A stretch of 64,000 nt of DNA, taken from contig CM061241.1 of assembly GCA_030848705.1 (NCBI GenBank), forward strand, positions 81,539,178 to 81,603,177, in the 5' to 3' direction. Positions within the stretch are counted from its first letter, which is position 1. Every line of letters begins with the position of its first letter. Source of the stretch: Heracleum sosnowskyi (lineage: Eukaryota; Streptophyta; Magnoliopsida; Apiales; Apiaceae). A program made the translations under genes and the position numbers. Positions 34,972 to 47,393 of this stretch are shown piece by piece. The notes beneath the pieces are model-generated. The model saw only the letters and a list, made by a program, of their open reading frames with translations. It did no database searches and was not told the DNA's origin.

Positions 34972-36968
34972 ATATGTATGATGCTATTATAATCATTTGT
35001 TCAAATTTTGATAATAAAAATTCTTAATATGTTGTCGACGGGATTCGAACCTTGAGCCCGTGGGAGTACTTTAGATATAATTTTTTTTTTTAATATTACA
35101 TCTAACGGTTCTCGTTTATCTATCTTTAAATCTAACGTTTAACCATGGGTTTTTGCACTTTATATAATATACTATCTTATAATCTGTGCGATGCACGAAT
35201 AAATTTTGTATTTTTAATCTTATTATCTATATTTTGATTTATATTATTTTATCAAGTAAAAAATAAATTACAGAAATAATAAAATATAATAATATATGTA
35301 TGATGTTATTCTAAGCATTTGTTCATATTTTGATAATAAAAAATCTTAATATGTTGTCGACGGGATTCGAACCTTGAGCCCGTGAGAGTATTTTAGATAT
35401 TGAAAAAAGGATATTTTTTTAATATTACATCCAATGGCTCTCGTTTATCTATCTTTAAATCTAATGGTTGTTATTTGGAGTACCAAACTACCAACCAACC
35501 AAATAGATGATGGTTTGCTTATAATAAATAAATTTTAGTATTTTTAATCTTATTATCTATATTTTGATTTATATTATTTTATCAAGTAAAAAATAAATTA
35601 CAGAAATAATAAAATATAATAATATATGTATGATGCTATTATAAGCATTTGTTCATATTTTGAAAATAAAAATTCTTAATATGTTGTCGACGGGATTCGA
35701 ACCTTGAGCCCGTGGGAGTATTTTAGATATAAAAAAATATTTTTTTTAATATTACATCTAACAATTCTCGTTTATCTATCTTTAAATCTAACGGTTGTTA
35801 TTTGGAGTACCAAACTACCAACCAACCAAATAAAGGCTAGTTTGCTTATAACACCCTCATTAGAAGATCATATGCTCTACAACTTCAATCTTATCATTAC
35901 AAATGGGGCAAATCGGAGAAGGGGAACAATTTCTTCAAAACTAACGATTAAAACAGAATTTCCACTTAAAAGTTTTATTTATGCTTGAGCAGAAATTGAC
36001 AGCATGTGATAAACTCATTAATACACCTTGCACGGATGAATTTTAGTATTTTTTTATCTTATTATCTATATCTTGATTTATATGATTTTAAAAAGTAATG
36101 AAATATAATAATATACGTATGAAGTTATTGTAAGTTTTTTTTAGTATTTTGATTTTAAAAATTCTTAATATGTTGTTTACGAAATAATATCTTGAACTTT
36201 TGAATGTAGTTTAGAAAAATAGATGATATAAATATTTAATAATAATATGTTGTTGACAGGATTCGAACCTTGAACCCATAAGAGTATTTTATATATCAAG
36301 AAAAGAATATTATTTTATTATAACATCCAACGGTTCTCATTTACCTATATTTACATCTAACAGCTATTATTTAGAGGACCAAACTACCAACCAACCAAAT
36401 AGACCAAACTACCAACCAACCAAATAGAGGGTGGTTTGCTTATAATAGTATAGTATAGATACCAAAACATTATCACCTATACAAATAATTAAAAAAATAT
36501 GATTTACACATAATATCATATACATGAATTTACAAAAATATACAAACAGTACAATAATCGTTACCCCTTTTTCTAAACTTGTCACGAATCTCTCCTTCTC
36601 TCGTGTTCTTCTTATTCTTCCTTTTCTTCTTCTCTCTCTCTCTCTTTCTCTCTCTCTCAGCGCGTCTCTCTCTTCTCTCTTACCGTTCCTTTTTTTTACA
36701 CGACTGTTTGCTAGGGCTAGGGTTTTATCTTCTTTTTTTCACACGCTTGCATCTAGCTATGTATTGGTCCATTTAATTAACTTGGGTCAACCAAAATCAT
36801 TCAATTAAACTAAAACCCAACTAAATTAAATTAGTACGGCCCGTTAATCCAATTTTATTCTAAAGTCAAAATATATAATTATCTTAAATTTTAATTAATC
36901 CAATTCTAATTCTAATTTCTAGCAAATTAAAATCTATTAAAATTATAAGAAAAATCAGGGATATTACA

Positions 36969-37251
36969 GATGATCATGTATCATTTAACAAACCCGGAAA
37001 TCGAGAAGGTTATGTTTTTTAATTTTAACTCTGAAATTTGAATTGGTAAAGAGATTACAATCATTAAGCTCTTAAACCCACATTCTTATCTTTGTCTTTG
37101 TATTTGTTTGTTGCCACACACAGTGATCCTTTTCATTCCGGTAATTACATTCGCAATTACGTCGTTCGTTATTGTGTTGTTCTTTCTATATTTATTTCTT
37201 ATTTATGATGAATTGTACATTACTGATTTTTGCTTTTATTGTAGTGATATC
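36969..37251. other. Non-coding stretch before the Helitron Rep remnant
   Basis: No gene seen. The 5' end of the Helitron to which the Rep gene belonged should lie here or further left; I found no convincing A|TC terminus. Confidence 0.3.
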
Positions 37252-40200
37252 ATGAATGAGAATACAAATGATTCTAAAAGGAGAAGAGGCATTAAAGACA
37301 CGGTACTCCACAATGTTTGTGAGCACTCTTCAGTTTTTAATTGAATGAATATTGAAAAACATATTGAATGTCTGAGATTATTACTGCCTTTCAGAACTGT
37401 TAAGACAAGAATATAATTTGTTATTAATGTTTGTTTACAGTTAACTTTGATATCAGAATGATGAAAGAGTATGTTCGCCCACCCCCCAACAAATTGAACT
37501 CCGTAAATGAACTCCTGGAAGAATGTATGTCAATTTCTAAACTGTGAACTACCCAATGTTTGACCTGCCATCATACTATTGCATCTAAATTGTCAGTATA
37601 TACATGTTATCAGATGACAAGGAACAAAAAAATATGAAAGAAAATGTTGATACTCACATAAATAAGACAACCATTGACTTTTATTATTCGGATAAAACAA
37701 CACAACCATCTTGCTCTGGTATGCCCTTCAATATTTTATGTGTTCCTTCATATGTTTGTATTATATGTAACAAATCCGCAAATATAATTGAACAAAGTGA
37801 TAGTCCATGCAGGTGAAACAAAAATTCCACCTCAATATACTGAAACTCTACTTTCTAATGTTTGTAAGTTATTTATTCTCAACCATTTTTCCATAACTGA
37901 AATAAATGCAATGATTATTACCTTTAAGCGTTGCTTCCAACTGATATCTAAATGTTATAAATTTTTTGGATATAAATGCGTTACACCAGTTAACTATGAA
38001 CTTGGAATGATGAAATTGAATGAATGTGAGGATTTAAACATTCCATTGCATCCTCTTACTCCAGCTGAACCAGTACCTCCATCTGATAAACTTGGTTAGT
38101 GATATTGCAATTAAGTCCTTATTGCACAATTTTATTTTTTCATCAAATAAAATTTCTATCTATTATCAACACATGCAGGTAAACGTGGATTAGGAAATAA
38201 AAGGACACCACCATCACCTTTTTCTCACATTGGTCGCTTTAGTTCCAATATAAAATGTTCGAAGCAGGTACCAATGTATCCAAGTACACTGCCGCCTCTT
38301 TTGTCCAACAATTGTAAGTCCAAAATCATATGAATTATTAATTGATAATACGTACTTAACCAAATCTAATCTTCAAATAAACATGTAGATATATGTGAAG
38401 AACAGAAGATGAAAATAAAATTTATACCAAGGAAATTGGTTGAAAAGGATACCCCTGCTTTGCAAAAGGAAAACTGTAATCTCAATACAGAGGTTCCTCA
38501 CCAGTTCAAAAAATCAACCTCACCTAAAAACAAATGTAAGATTTAATGCAATGTGGAATGATATTACATTGAGTATTAATAATATTATACTCTCGAGTAA
38601 TAATGATTTGTTGTAGGTGAAACCACATCACATAAGAGAAAATCATCTATATCGGTTTTTGGTACGAAAATTACATGCTCTCGAAAATATGTGTTGCATC
38701 CTGCATTAAACATTGGCAAAACTGATCCTGTAAAAAGAAACAAAACATTAGCTTCTCCATGTACACCATCCGTTGATGAATCAACTACATGTAAGTTATT
38801 TTACAATCCACTTATCATTTAGTGGAACATGATTTTAATTATTTAGTGGAATATAATTTTGCAGACCAAGTTACAAAATCCAAAGTAAAAACAAAAACTA
38901 TTTTATGTACTCCTCGACAACAACTTCCACCTCTGAAGATTTTGGAACAACAACCTCCAAGAAACAAGGGAAAGGAACCCATGTACCAGTCTTCTCAGGA
39001 AAGCAGATTTAAGATGTCTTCACGAACATTAAATTATGATGATGAACCTTCTGAGTGTAATACATGGACTTACAACAATGACATAGGTATGCATAAAATT
39101 ACTTACAAGATTATTTTCAATCCTGTTTTGTTTCTTTTCATAACCATATTTGTATCCTCAGAATATTCTTTGATCCGAGATTTTGGCTCCGATGAAAGTG
39201 ATTTCAGCTCCGAAGAAGGTAGTCTCCACATTCAATAGTCTAGTGTTTCCAATAAATGTGCATTTTTGTTATTTTTTTAGTTAACTCACTTATTGTTAGA
39301 GAACAATAATTTGTAGATGAAGGCGACGATCTAAATTATGATTTCTATGAAATGGATACGGAAGCAGGGAATGGTACATTCTAGATCCTACATATCTGTC
39401 TACCCTATTAAAATGCTCTATTTATGTAGATTATTTGTGTGATTTTGCAGTAGTTAGTGAATATGCCACCCTAGGTGCTCCAAATGTTCAATGTAGTAAG
39501 TGTTTTGCTTGGATGTGGAAAGAGGAACTGGTAAATAAAAGTGTTGTCTGTGGCCATCCTGTATTTTTATTATGTTGCGCAAAGGGTCAGGTACAATTGC
39601 CAAAGGAACCACCTACTCCTTCTTACATGTGGAGGTTACACAATGATGCAGAAATAGGACCAAGATTCAGGGATGGTATACGACTATACAACAGTATTTT
39701 TGCATTTACATCAACAGGTGGTAAAGTAGATCATTCCGTCAATTGTGATGGAGCACCTCATATTTATTGGCTAAATGGCCAGAACCATCATCTATTTGGT
39801 TCGCTCATACCTGATAAGGGGAAGGATCCCAAATTCTGCCAGTTGTATATTTATGACACCCAAAATGAACTGAAGAATCGACTAAAATGGATTGATGTAG
39901 AATCTGGTGATAGAGTTGATGTAGATATAGTTCATGGCTTAGGAAAAATGTTGGATGAAAACAATGAGTTAGTTCAAGAATTTCGTACAATGACATACAT
40001 CCCAAACTAATGGCACTTCAGTACCTTCTATTGTTTCCTCATGGTGGTTCACAAACAAATTCCGTTTGGAAAAGATGACACAAAAAAAAGGAAAAAAAAA
40101 GAGAGATGATTTCAATGAAGGATTATTACTCCTATAAATTTCAAGTGCGAACCAATGAAGGTTTGTGTTTCTTATATTTTAATTTTGAAAATGTCAGATC

Positions 40201-42056
40201 CTATTGCATATGATTTACTCTATTTAATATACACAATTTTTCTTTATATTTAATCCAATATATTAAATTTCTGTAGGAATAACTCCACGTCTTGGTGGAC
40301 GCCTTTACCAACAATACGTTGTTGATGCCTTCTCTACAATTGAGCAGACACGTTTGTGGTGGTTTTGTACCAATCAAACGACATTACGTTCTGAGGTTTA
40401 TACAAGCATTCAAACCTCTTTAAGGGATGGAACTTTTGATACGTCGAATTTGGGTAAAGGTTTTATTCTACCTGCTGGATTTGTTGGTTCACGACGATAC
40501 ATGCAACAAAATTTTCAAGATGCCCTTGCCGTTTGTCGTCATATGGGAAATCCCGAAATCTTTCTGACCATGACTACGAATCCGCTGTGGGATGAAATAG
40601 TGCAGATGATGAAACTAATTCCCAAATGCTCTCCTCAAAATTCTCCCGATGTTATAGCTAGAGTTTTCAAGTTGAAACTTGATCAGCTAATTGATGATAT
40701 AAAACAGAAAGGGTTTTTTGGGACTTGCCTTGGAGGTACGTTATAAATACTGATTAAATTAGAAACTGCATAATTGCATTGTGAATTGACTTTATATAAA
40801 CTAATGTACATGTTTTTGCAGTTATGTATGTGGTTGAGTTTCAAAAGCGGGGCTTGCCGCATGTCCACATGTTAATCTGGTTGGATTCAGCTTCTAAACT
40901 AAATCTTCAAGCCAATGTTGATAAATTTGTATCGACTGAGATTCCTGATCCAGAAAAAGACCCCCTGGTTACGCAGCTGTGAAAGCCCATATGATGCATG
41001 GTCCATGTGGTCATGAATTTCCAACATCACCTTGCATGAAACAACACAAATGTATACGTCATTTTCCAAAGAAGTAAGCTTAAATTAACTCAACTCCTTT
41101 TTTAATGACTTCACTAAAAACATACGTTATTTACTGGTACGTTTATATTTAAATTGTTTGAATTTCTTTGTAGGTATTTCCCAGCCACAGTATTTGATCA
41201 GTCAGGATTTCTAATATATAAACGTAGAAAGGCGAATATCACAGTGAAGAAAGGGAAAGCCAATTTAGACAACCAATGGGTTGTCCCATTTAACCGAGAA
41301 TTGTTGACTAAATATCAATGTCATATAAATGTTGAAATTTGTTGTCATGCAAGAAGTCTAAAATACCTTTTTAAGTACTGCCTCAAAGGACACGATAGAG
41401 CAACTGTTGAAATAAGAGGCCAAAAAAGGAGATCTGACAATGGAGAAAGAATTGATGAACCTGAAGATGAAATCCAGCCATTCTTTGATGGAAGATACAT
41501 ATGCGGTTGTGAAGCTGCTTATCGTATTTTCGGTTTCAATATCCATTACAGGTCATTGTATGTCCTTAGACTTTCATTTCATTTGCCGGACAATAAATTC
41601 TGTACTTTTAAAGCAAATGAACCGTTAGAAAAAGTGGCATCAAGGGAGAAGGATAAACACAGTCAGTTAGAAGCTTACTTTATACTCAATGGTGAGGATG
41701 CTAATGCTATAAAATACCTGTACGATGAAATACCACAACATTATGTGTGGAACGAATCTGATCGTATATGGAATATGAGGAATCAAGGTAAGCAGATTGG
41801 TCGGTTGGCTTACACTCATCATAGTTGTGGCGAACTGTGGTATTTACGATTGCTATTGATAAAGGTTCGTGGTGCCACTTTTTTTAATTTTCTGAGGACA
41901 GTAAAAAAAAATCACCTAAACTCTCAGCAGAAAAAAAAACTAAACAATATCAAACACTACTTTGGATACATTAATAAATTTGAAGACAGGAAGAACAGAT
42001 TGGAAAGTGAAATGCAGAATCGTAAGATAATGGAGATGTGTGACACAAACAAGTGA
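37252..42056 (+). pseudogene. Decayed Helitron Rep (Helitron_like_N / HUH nuclease), helicase missing
   Basis: Short N-terminal exons (from ATG 37252; Lys/Ser/Pro-rich pieces about 38180-39230) lead to a conserved block at 39450-40009: QCSKCFAWMWKEE, FAFTSTGG, GQNHHLFGSLIPDKG, FCQLYIYDTQNELKNR. After frame breaks around 40010-40140 it resumes with GFVGSRRYMQQNFQDALAVCRHMGNPEIFLTMTTNP and the HUH box GLPHVHMLIWL (His codons at 40860-40868). Another frame break falls near 40970. The segment 41154-42056 includes the Tyr-containing KYLFKYCLKGHDRA and GRLAYTHHSCGELWYLRLLL. Helitron Rep proteins nick and join single strands in rolling-circle transposition. The Pif1-type helicase that should follow is absent; the frame ends in an unrelated Lys/Asn-rich tail. 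Confidence 0.8.
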
Positions 42057-42179
42057 AGTGTTCAAAAATTTCAACCTCGTACTACTTGATGCAAAGGTAT
42101 ATTCAAACAATGGAACCTTTTAAGTCATAATATAAGTAAGAGCTATTTAGTAACACATTCTTCTTCATTCTAGAATTGT

Positions 42180-43758
42180 ATGATGCATGCTTTTGCACCA
42201 ACAGCTGTGGCAGATATATTGGGAAGGATACTACAAGTTGGAAAGATTTACTTAATTAAGAATTTCCAAGTTAAAGACTACAAGGACAAAGACAAATTCA
42301 GACCACTACACATGGAAAGACAAATTATTTTCAACCCAGACACAAAAGCTTTGGAAATTGAAGACAATGAGATTTACATCCCAAACAATATGTTCGACTT
42401 CTATGAATTCAATGATTTAAAGAATATGGCGAAACAACAACTGAATCTCATAGGTATTGTTAAGAAATTTGAATAGTTGTTTATATTGTTTTTCTGGCAT
42501 AACTTAGAACCAAAAAATTGTACTAGATGTCATAGGTATACTACACTCCAAGGAAATTGTTATGGGAACGAACAACAAAAATGGAAAGAATCATGTCAAC
42601 GTTAGATTCAAACTGTATGATGGAAGGTTAGTACAATTTCCTTTATATAAATCAACTCTTCAGATTTTATTATAACACAAAATTGTCCAACTTTCTTTAT
42701 ACAAAGGAAAAAGATAAATGTTACATTTTGGGGTTTCTTGGCTGAACAATTCCACACGGCAATGACAAATGAATTGGAGGAACCAGTGATACTGATAATT
42801 GCAAGCGGGAAACTTAGTACTTGGCAAGGTAATCCATTATTTATACCAGTAAAATATCTAATTTTCAGTACACTAAACAATTGGAAGTACTCTGTTTCAG
42901 ACGAAATTGATATCTGCAACTACTCACCAACAAAATTCTACTTGAACTATGAACATCACAGTGTTTCCCAACTTAGGAAAAAGTAAGACCACATTACTAT
43001 ATCAAATTGAGAAGCTTAATATTGTGACTTGAATACATACTAACTTCTCAAACTATGAGTACATTCATAGGTTGAAAGATCCTGCTTTCTGGCCAGATAA
43101 TTGTGAAACTCAAAGGAAATTGGTTCAACTTTGTACACTGGATGAGGTCACAAAAATGGGAACAGATTTCATTCAGGTAATCAATTCAACAAACAAAGTA
43201 AAAGGGTACACACATTTAACATTAAAACATTTGCCATTAGGAGGAGGTGATCTGTAAAGCAATCCTCAAAGCTGTCAAAAACACAAATGATTGGAATGTA
43301 AGTGTCTGCACTTCATGCTACACAACAACTGAAAACAAAGACGACAACTATTGGTGCCCAAATTATAAACGCATTGTTCATTCTCCACTTAAGAGGTAAC
43401 TTCAACTCAAGTATGTACATTCTACCATTACTATTTTCTTACCTAACATTATCAATTATCTATAATTACAGGTTCAACATTTCATCAATTATCAGTGATG
43501 ATACTGGGGAAGTGGAGATCATACTAAAAGATCGAGAAACGAGGACACTATTGGGAAAAAATGTGGAAGAGCTGGAGAATGAGGTTAGACTTTATATCAT
43601 TTAAGCTCTCATACATTCATAATTTCCCCATACAGGATAAAGTGTTCCCCAAATTGATCACAAGTATCCAAGGAAAACAATACAACCACAGGTTACTCAT
43701 AAGCAAAGATAATATCAATAGAAATGACAACGTCTATGTCACAACAAATATTTGCTAA
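42180..43758 (+). pseudogene. RPA1-like OB-fold single-strand DNA-binding gene, Helitron-associated
   Basis: Exon-like pieces read MMHAFAPTAVADILGRI and VGKIYLIKNFQVKDYKD (about 42180-42450), DVIGILHSKEIVMG (about 42520-42626), INVTFWGFLAEQF (about 42713-42990), LKDPAFWPDNCETQRKLV (from 43072), then CTSC to YWCPNYKR (about 43310-43370) and FNISSIISDDTGEVEIIL. This is the order of OB folds in the large subunit of replication protein A, which many plant Helitrons carry next to Rep. The zinc site of the third OB fold has lost one ligand: WCPNY where a second Cys is expected. The exon chain appears broken near 43245-43320, so I treat it as a degenerate gene. Confidence 0.65.
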
Positions 43759-44470
43759 GGACTCAGCTTTGATGAGGACATATTGAAGAAAAATACAAGC
43801 AACGATGACAAACAATCCTTTAACACACAGGTAACAAAATACAAATGGACAAAATCTATTTTCACACATTTAGTAACGAGACACTTGGGTCATATATATT
43901 TTACATACATATATAATTCTACAGGCGTCTGGGTCATCTTACCATCTGGACAACCTCTCTGGACTACAGGATACGTCAACAATGACAACCACATTTTAAG
44001 GTCAGGATCACTATGTCAACGTAATAATTCTAAGCATAAAAGTTCAGAAATATTAATGCCAAATCATATTTCTAATCTATAGTCATTTAAATAGGTTAAC
44101 AAATTCTGGTGAATTTTGGGACTAACATGCAACACGCTTCTGCAAAGGGATGGGAAATTTCTACTTTATGTTATTACTATCATATTACTATTTTCAGACT
44201 ATTTGCTTATTACTATGATATTCTAATTTGCTTATTACTATGATATTCTAATTTGCTAACTCATTAAACTAACACAAACAAAAATCACTTCATTAAAACC
44301 ATAAACATTCATCGCATTCTAACCAGTACGTCAACATATTACATTGAAAAGTAACCAGAAATAAGTTCACAAAGTACACGAAACTACATAAAATGCTTGA
44401 TGAAAATAGAAAAGTTCAATGCCATACTTAGGTGCATTCAAGTGCTAGAGGAACTGCTGCCATCCTCGAC

Positions 44471-45900
44471 TTAAAAAACAAATTTGTATACATCATCATC
44501 TACGGTCTCAAATTTGACAATGTCGCCCACTTTCAAACCCAAATCATCCCTGAATTGAACCCACCCATCATTGATAGTGGTTCGACTACAGTTACTCCTC
44601 TTTCTAATTTGCAGCTTCCATGAATGACTACCATCAAACATTGTGATGTGATCCCTACATCCCCAGAATGAACGTAAATTCTTGAATGTTGAGGTCACAT
44701 CCTTTAGAACAATTGACGTTTACTTAAAATTTTAACAAATTTACAACTATAAATGATAACAAATTTACAACTATAAATTTACAAATATGTTCAAGAAATA
44801 TAACATACCACTCCATGATTGTAGCGTAACATGTGAAAAGGCTGAACAAAAATCTCAAACCGATCAACCTCCAGGGGAAGGCTTGAACTGGCACCTTCAA
44901 AAAGTAGACAATACAAAATTTAACAAAACATACAAATACAAATAGATTTAGATATTTCTCAATACAAAATTCCACATACCACGACAAACAATGTCACCAA
45001 ATTTCTCGACAAGTTCATTGTCAAATACATCAACATGGATACAATCGCCAGCATCATAAGTGAAGACCAAAATGTGAAAGGAGTTCAGTGATTCAAACCC
45101 TAACATTTCCCATACACTCTGCAAACCACTCAATTCTCCAGTCGACATACAATAAGAGCCCAACAACTTACGCCCATCACTAACAACATACTCAAGCTCA
45201 GATGGAATAATAGATCAAAAAATGTTTAGGAAGGAAACAGGGGGATCCTATCACAAAATTAAAAAATTCAGACTTAGATAATAAAATCTATTCAAATTAT
45301 TTACTATATATAAAAAAAGGATCACTCACAATGGAATCGACAAGTCCATCACAAGTATGCAAACGCTTAACAAATTTGACACCCCCATCACGAATCAGTA
45401 CTACAAAAAAAAATACAAAATTATAAAACAAAGGACATGCAAAAAATTAAGAAATCAAACCAAAAATTAGAAGGTAAAAATATACCATTGCGAGGCCGTC
45501 CACCCTGAAATTCATGGAACACTCGAGGGTAATTCAGTTCAAAACCATACACAACAATTACATAAACAACGAAATCAAAGTCTCCACAATAGTCCAACAA
45601 AAGGAGTTCATCACCTTCCAAATTCAAATCACGCAACAACATACGAGTTCCTTTCATAATGCCACGCAATCGATCCACCCATATTTCATAACCAGTACGA
45701 AGCTTCAGCTTCAATGTCAAAGGAAGAACATCTTGATATCTCCAACGAAATGCCCTCGGTAAGGACTGAAAAAATATTACCCAAATTATAAAAAGGAACA
45801 CATAACAATAAGAAAATATACAACAAATAAGGACAATTTAAAAGGAAATCTAACAAGCTCATTTCTTCCACAATCATCAAGAACTGACAAGAATGAGACA
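44471..45900 (-). pseudogene. B3-domain (REM-like) transcription-factor gene remnant
   Basis: On the minus strand, exon-like segments give VSFLSVLDDCGRNEL (about 45850-45895), SLPRAFRWRYQDVLPLTLKLKLRTGYEIWVDRL and RGIMKGTRMLLRDLNLEGDELLLL (45487-45765), GFESLNSFHILVFTYDAGDC (about 44985-45235), SSSLPLEVDRFEIFVQPF (about 44810-44897), and a C-terminal B3 domain with SWKLQIRKRSNCSRTTINDGWVQF then LGLKVGDIVKFE ending at 44471. Plant B3 domains share the W..L...G-W..F....L..GD...F pattern; two to three domains would make a REM-type DNA-binding protein. I see no start codon for the first exon and one junction near 44703 is hard to resolve, so it may be a captured and decaying fragment. It lies antisense to the Rep/RPA genes. 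Confidence 0.6.
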
Positions 45901-46189
45901 TTTGGGAGCTTTAAGTACAGATGAAACAATATAAAGGAGAAATACACTTTACAAAACTATATATCACATAAAATGAAAGAGATGAACAGTCTATTAAACA
46001 AGTCCAAAATTACTACAACTGTTACCAAATTGGACAATACAAATTTAATGCAATTAAATTTCTTATTAAAACTTATGGGAATGAGGAAAAGGACAATATG
46101 ACTGCCCCTTTTCAAGATGCATTGAAAGATTTTCAACTTACGGGGAACGTAAATACAAAAAAAACACAAATTTCAACTTAAGTGTATTA

Positions 46190-46421
46190 CTTCCTCTGTT
46201 TCTTTTTATATGTCACTTGATTTTTTTGCACATATTTCAACTCAAGTGTATTGTTTTTAAAATTTTCTTTTTTTCAATAAAAATATATAAAGGATACTTT
46301 AATTCAAAAAAAGAAAATTTTTAAAATAATAATTTTAAGTACCCGGTCAAAACGTTTTAAAATGTGTGCAAAAAGTATATATTGTTCGAAAAAAACGTCA
46401 TATAAAAAGAAACGGGGGGAG
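46190..46421. mobile_element. Stowaway-like MITE
   Basis: 232 bp flanked by TA. The left end is CTTCCTCTGTTTCTTTTTAT and the right end (inverted) CTCCCCCCGTTTCTTTTTAT. A partial repeat of its right arm, GTATATATTATTCAAAAAAA, follows at 46440. Confidence 0.8.
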
Positions 46422-46540
46422 TACTTTACTAATAAAATAAGTATATATTATTCAAAAAAAAGCATCATATAATATGTGCATGATTTTTTCTAAAATGTCA
46501 CCATGCTTAGCGGACAATAATTATATCTTTATATATAATT

Positions 46541-47393
46541 GGTGTAAAGGGGTTTAGGTGGTATGGTATGGCGTGGTCGTTAGGTCGTGGTAAAGTAAAC
46601 AACATAACTAAAAACAAAATAATTAAATATGTATATCAAAAAGTTAAAATCAATGAAACATCTTTTATATGTATAATTTATGACTTTTGACTTTAAGTTA
46701 TAAGCAATAATTTAAAATTTAATAGAAAGATAACTAAAATGTCCTATTCTCATTATAAATGAACAAGAAATTAAAGATAAAACTTAAATCTAAAATATGA
46801 GTTAGATATGTTTAACCTTGTGATTACTAATATAATTACAACAAAAATAAAATTAAAATAATAACTATAATATAAAAAAATAATATTGGTGTTTATTTTT
46901 TTCAAATAAATTAAGAAAATGATAACTATAATACAAAAATAATTAATTTATGACATGGTATGATCGGTATATCTTTAGCTATATAATATTTTAAGAACAA
47001 ATTAAGTATATAAATAAAATAATTAAAATTAAATTATTAAAGTAAACAAATAACAAACTAAATTAAATAAAAAATGTCAACAAATAACTTGATATAAGAC
47101 AAACAAATAGCAAACTAAAATTATCAAAGTTAAATTTAGGAAAATAATAAATGATTACAAAAAAATAGTGATTTTAAAAATATAAAAATAAAAAATAAAT
47201 ATCATTCTTGTTTGGGTAAATTTAAAATTATTGCTTATAACTTAAAGTCAAAAGTCATAAATTATACATATAAAAAGATGTTTCATTGATTTTAACTTTT
47301 TGATATACATATTTAATTATTTTATTTTTAGTTATGCTGTTTACTAAAATGTACCACGCCATACCATACCACCTAAACCCCTTTACACCAACA
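46541..47393. repeat. Inverted repeat with arms of about 190 bp
   Basis: The left arm begins TTGGTGTAAAGGGGTTTAGG (46541) and runs through GTGGTATGGTATGGCG and ATGACTTTTGACTTTAAG. The right arm (about 47215-47393) is its inverted copy, ending CCTAAACCCCTTTACACCAA. It has the look of a long-TIR foldback element, but I found no certain target duplication. Confidence 0.7.

Larger units (their letters stand above)
27594..36459 (-). mobile_element. Helitron built of repeated units, with a later LTR-element insertion
   Basis: On the minus strand it begins A|TCTATACTATACTATTATAAG at 36459 and ends CTAG|T at 27594, with hairpin-forming GTGCATCGCACGGG just before the end. The interior is made of roughly 320-340 bp units. 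Landmarks are GTTGTCGACGGGATTCGAAC (near 27922, 28253, 28571, 35033, 35353 and 35684, with a diverged copy near 36250) and GTGCGATGCAC (27611, 27755, 28405 and 35188). It has no coding capacity. About 6.1 kb of its length is the LTR element at 28847-34971; without that insertion it is about 2.7 kb. Confidence 0.75.
26051..36968 (+). mobile_element. Probable solo LTR (Gypsy-type ends), split by a Helitron
   Basis: Starting at 26051 the sequence opens TGTAACAGCCCGACTTTTCG; at 36968 it closes GGGATATTACA. Many plant Gypsy LTRs have this TG...CA pair. The flanks GATAA (26046-26050) and GATGA (36969-36973) could be a 5-bp target duplication with one mismatch. Leaving out the Helitron at 27594-36459, the LTR is about 2052 bp (26051-27593 plus 36460-36968). 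No primer site, polypurine tract or coding region is attached, so it looks like a solo LTR. A CT-rich block at 36600-36690 would fall in the 3' part of the LTR. Confidence 0.65.

Noticed and set aside
36524..36808. Leu/Ser-rich open frame that could be a membrane peptide
   Set aside because: It is the translation of the CT-rich part of the solo LTR.
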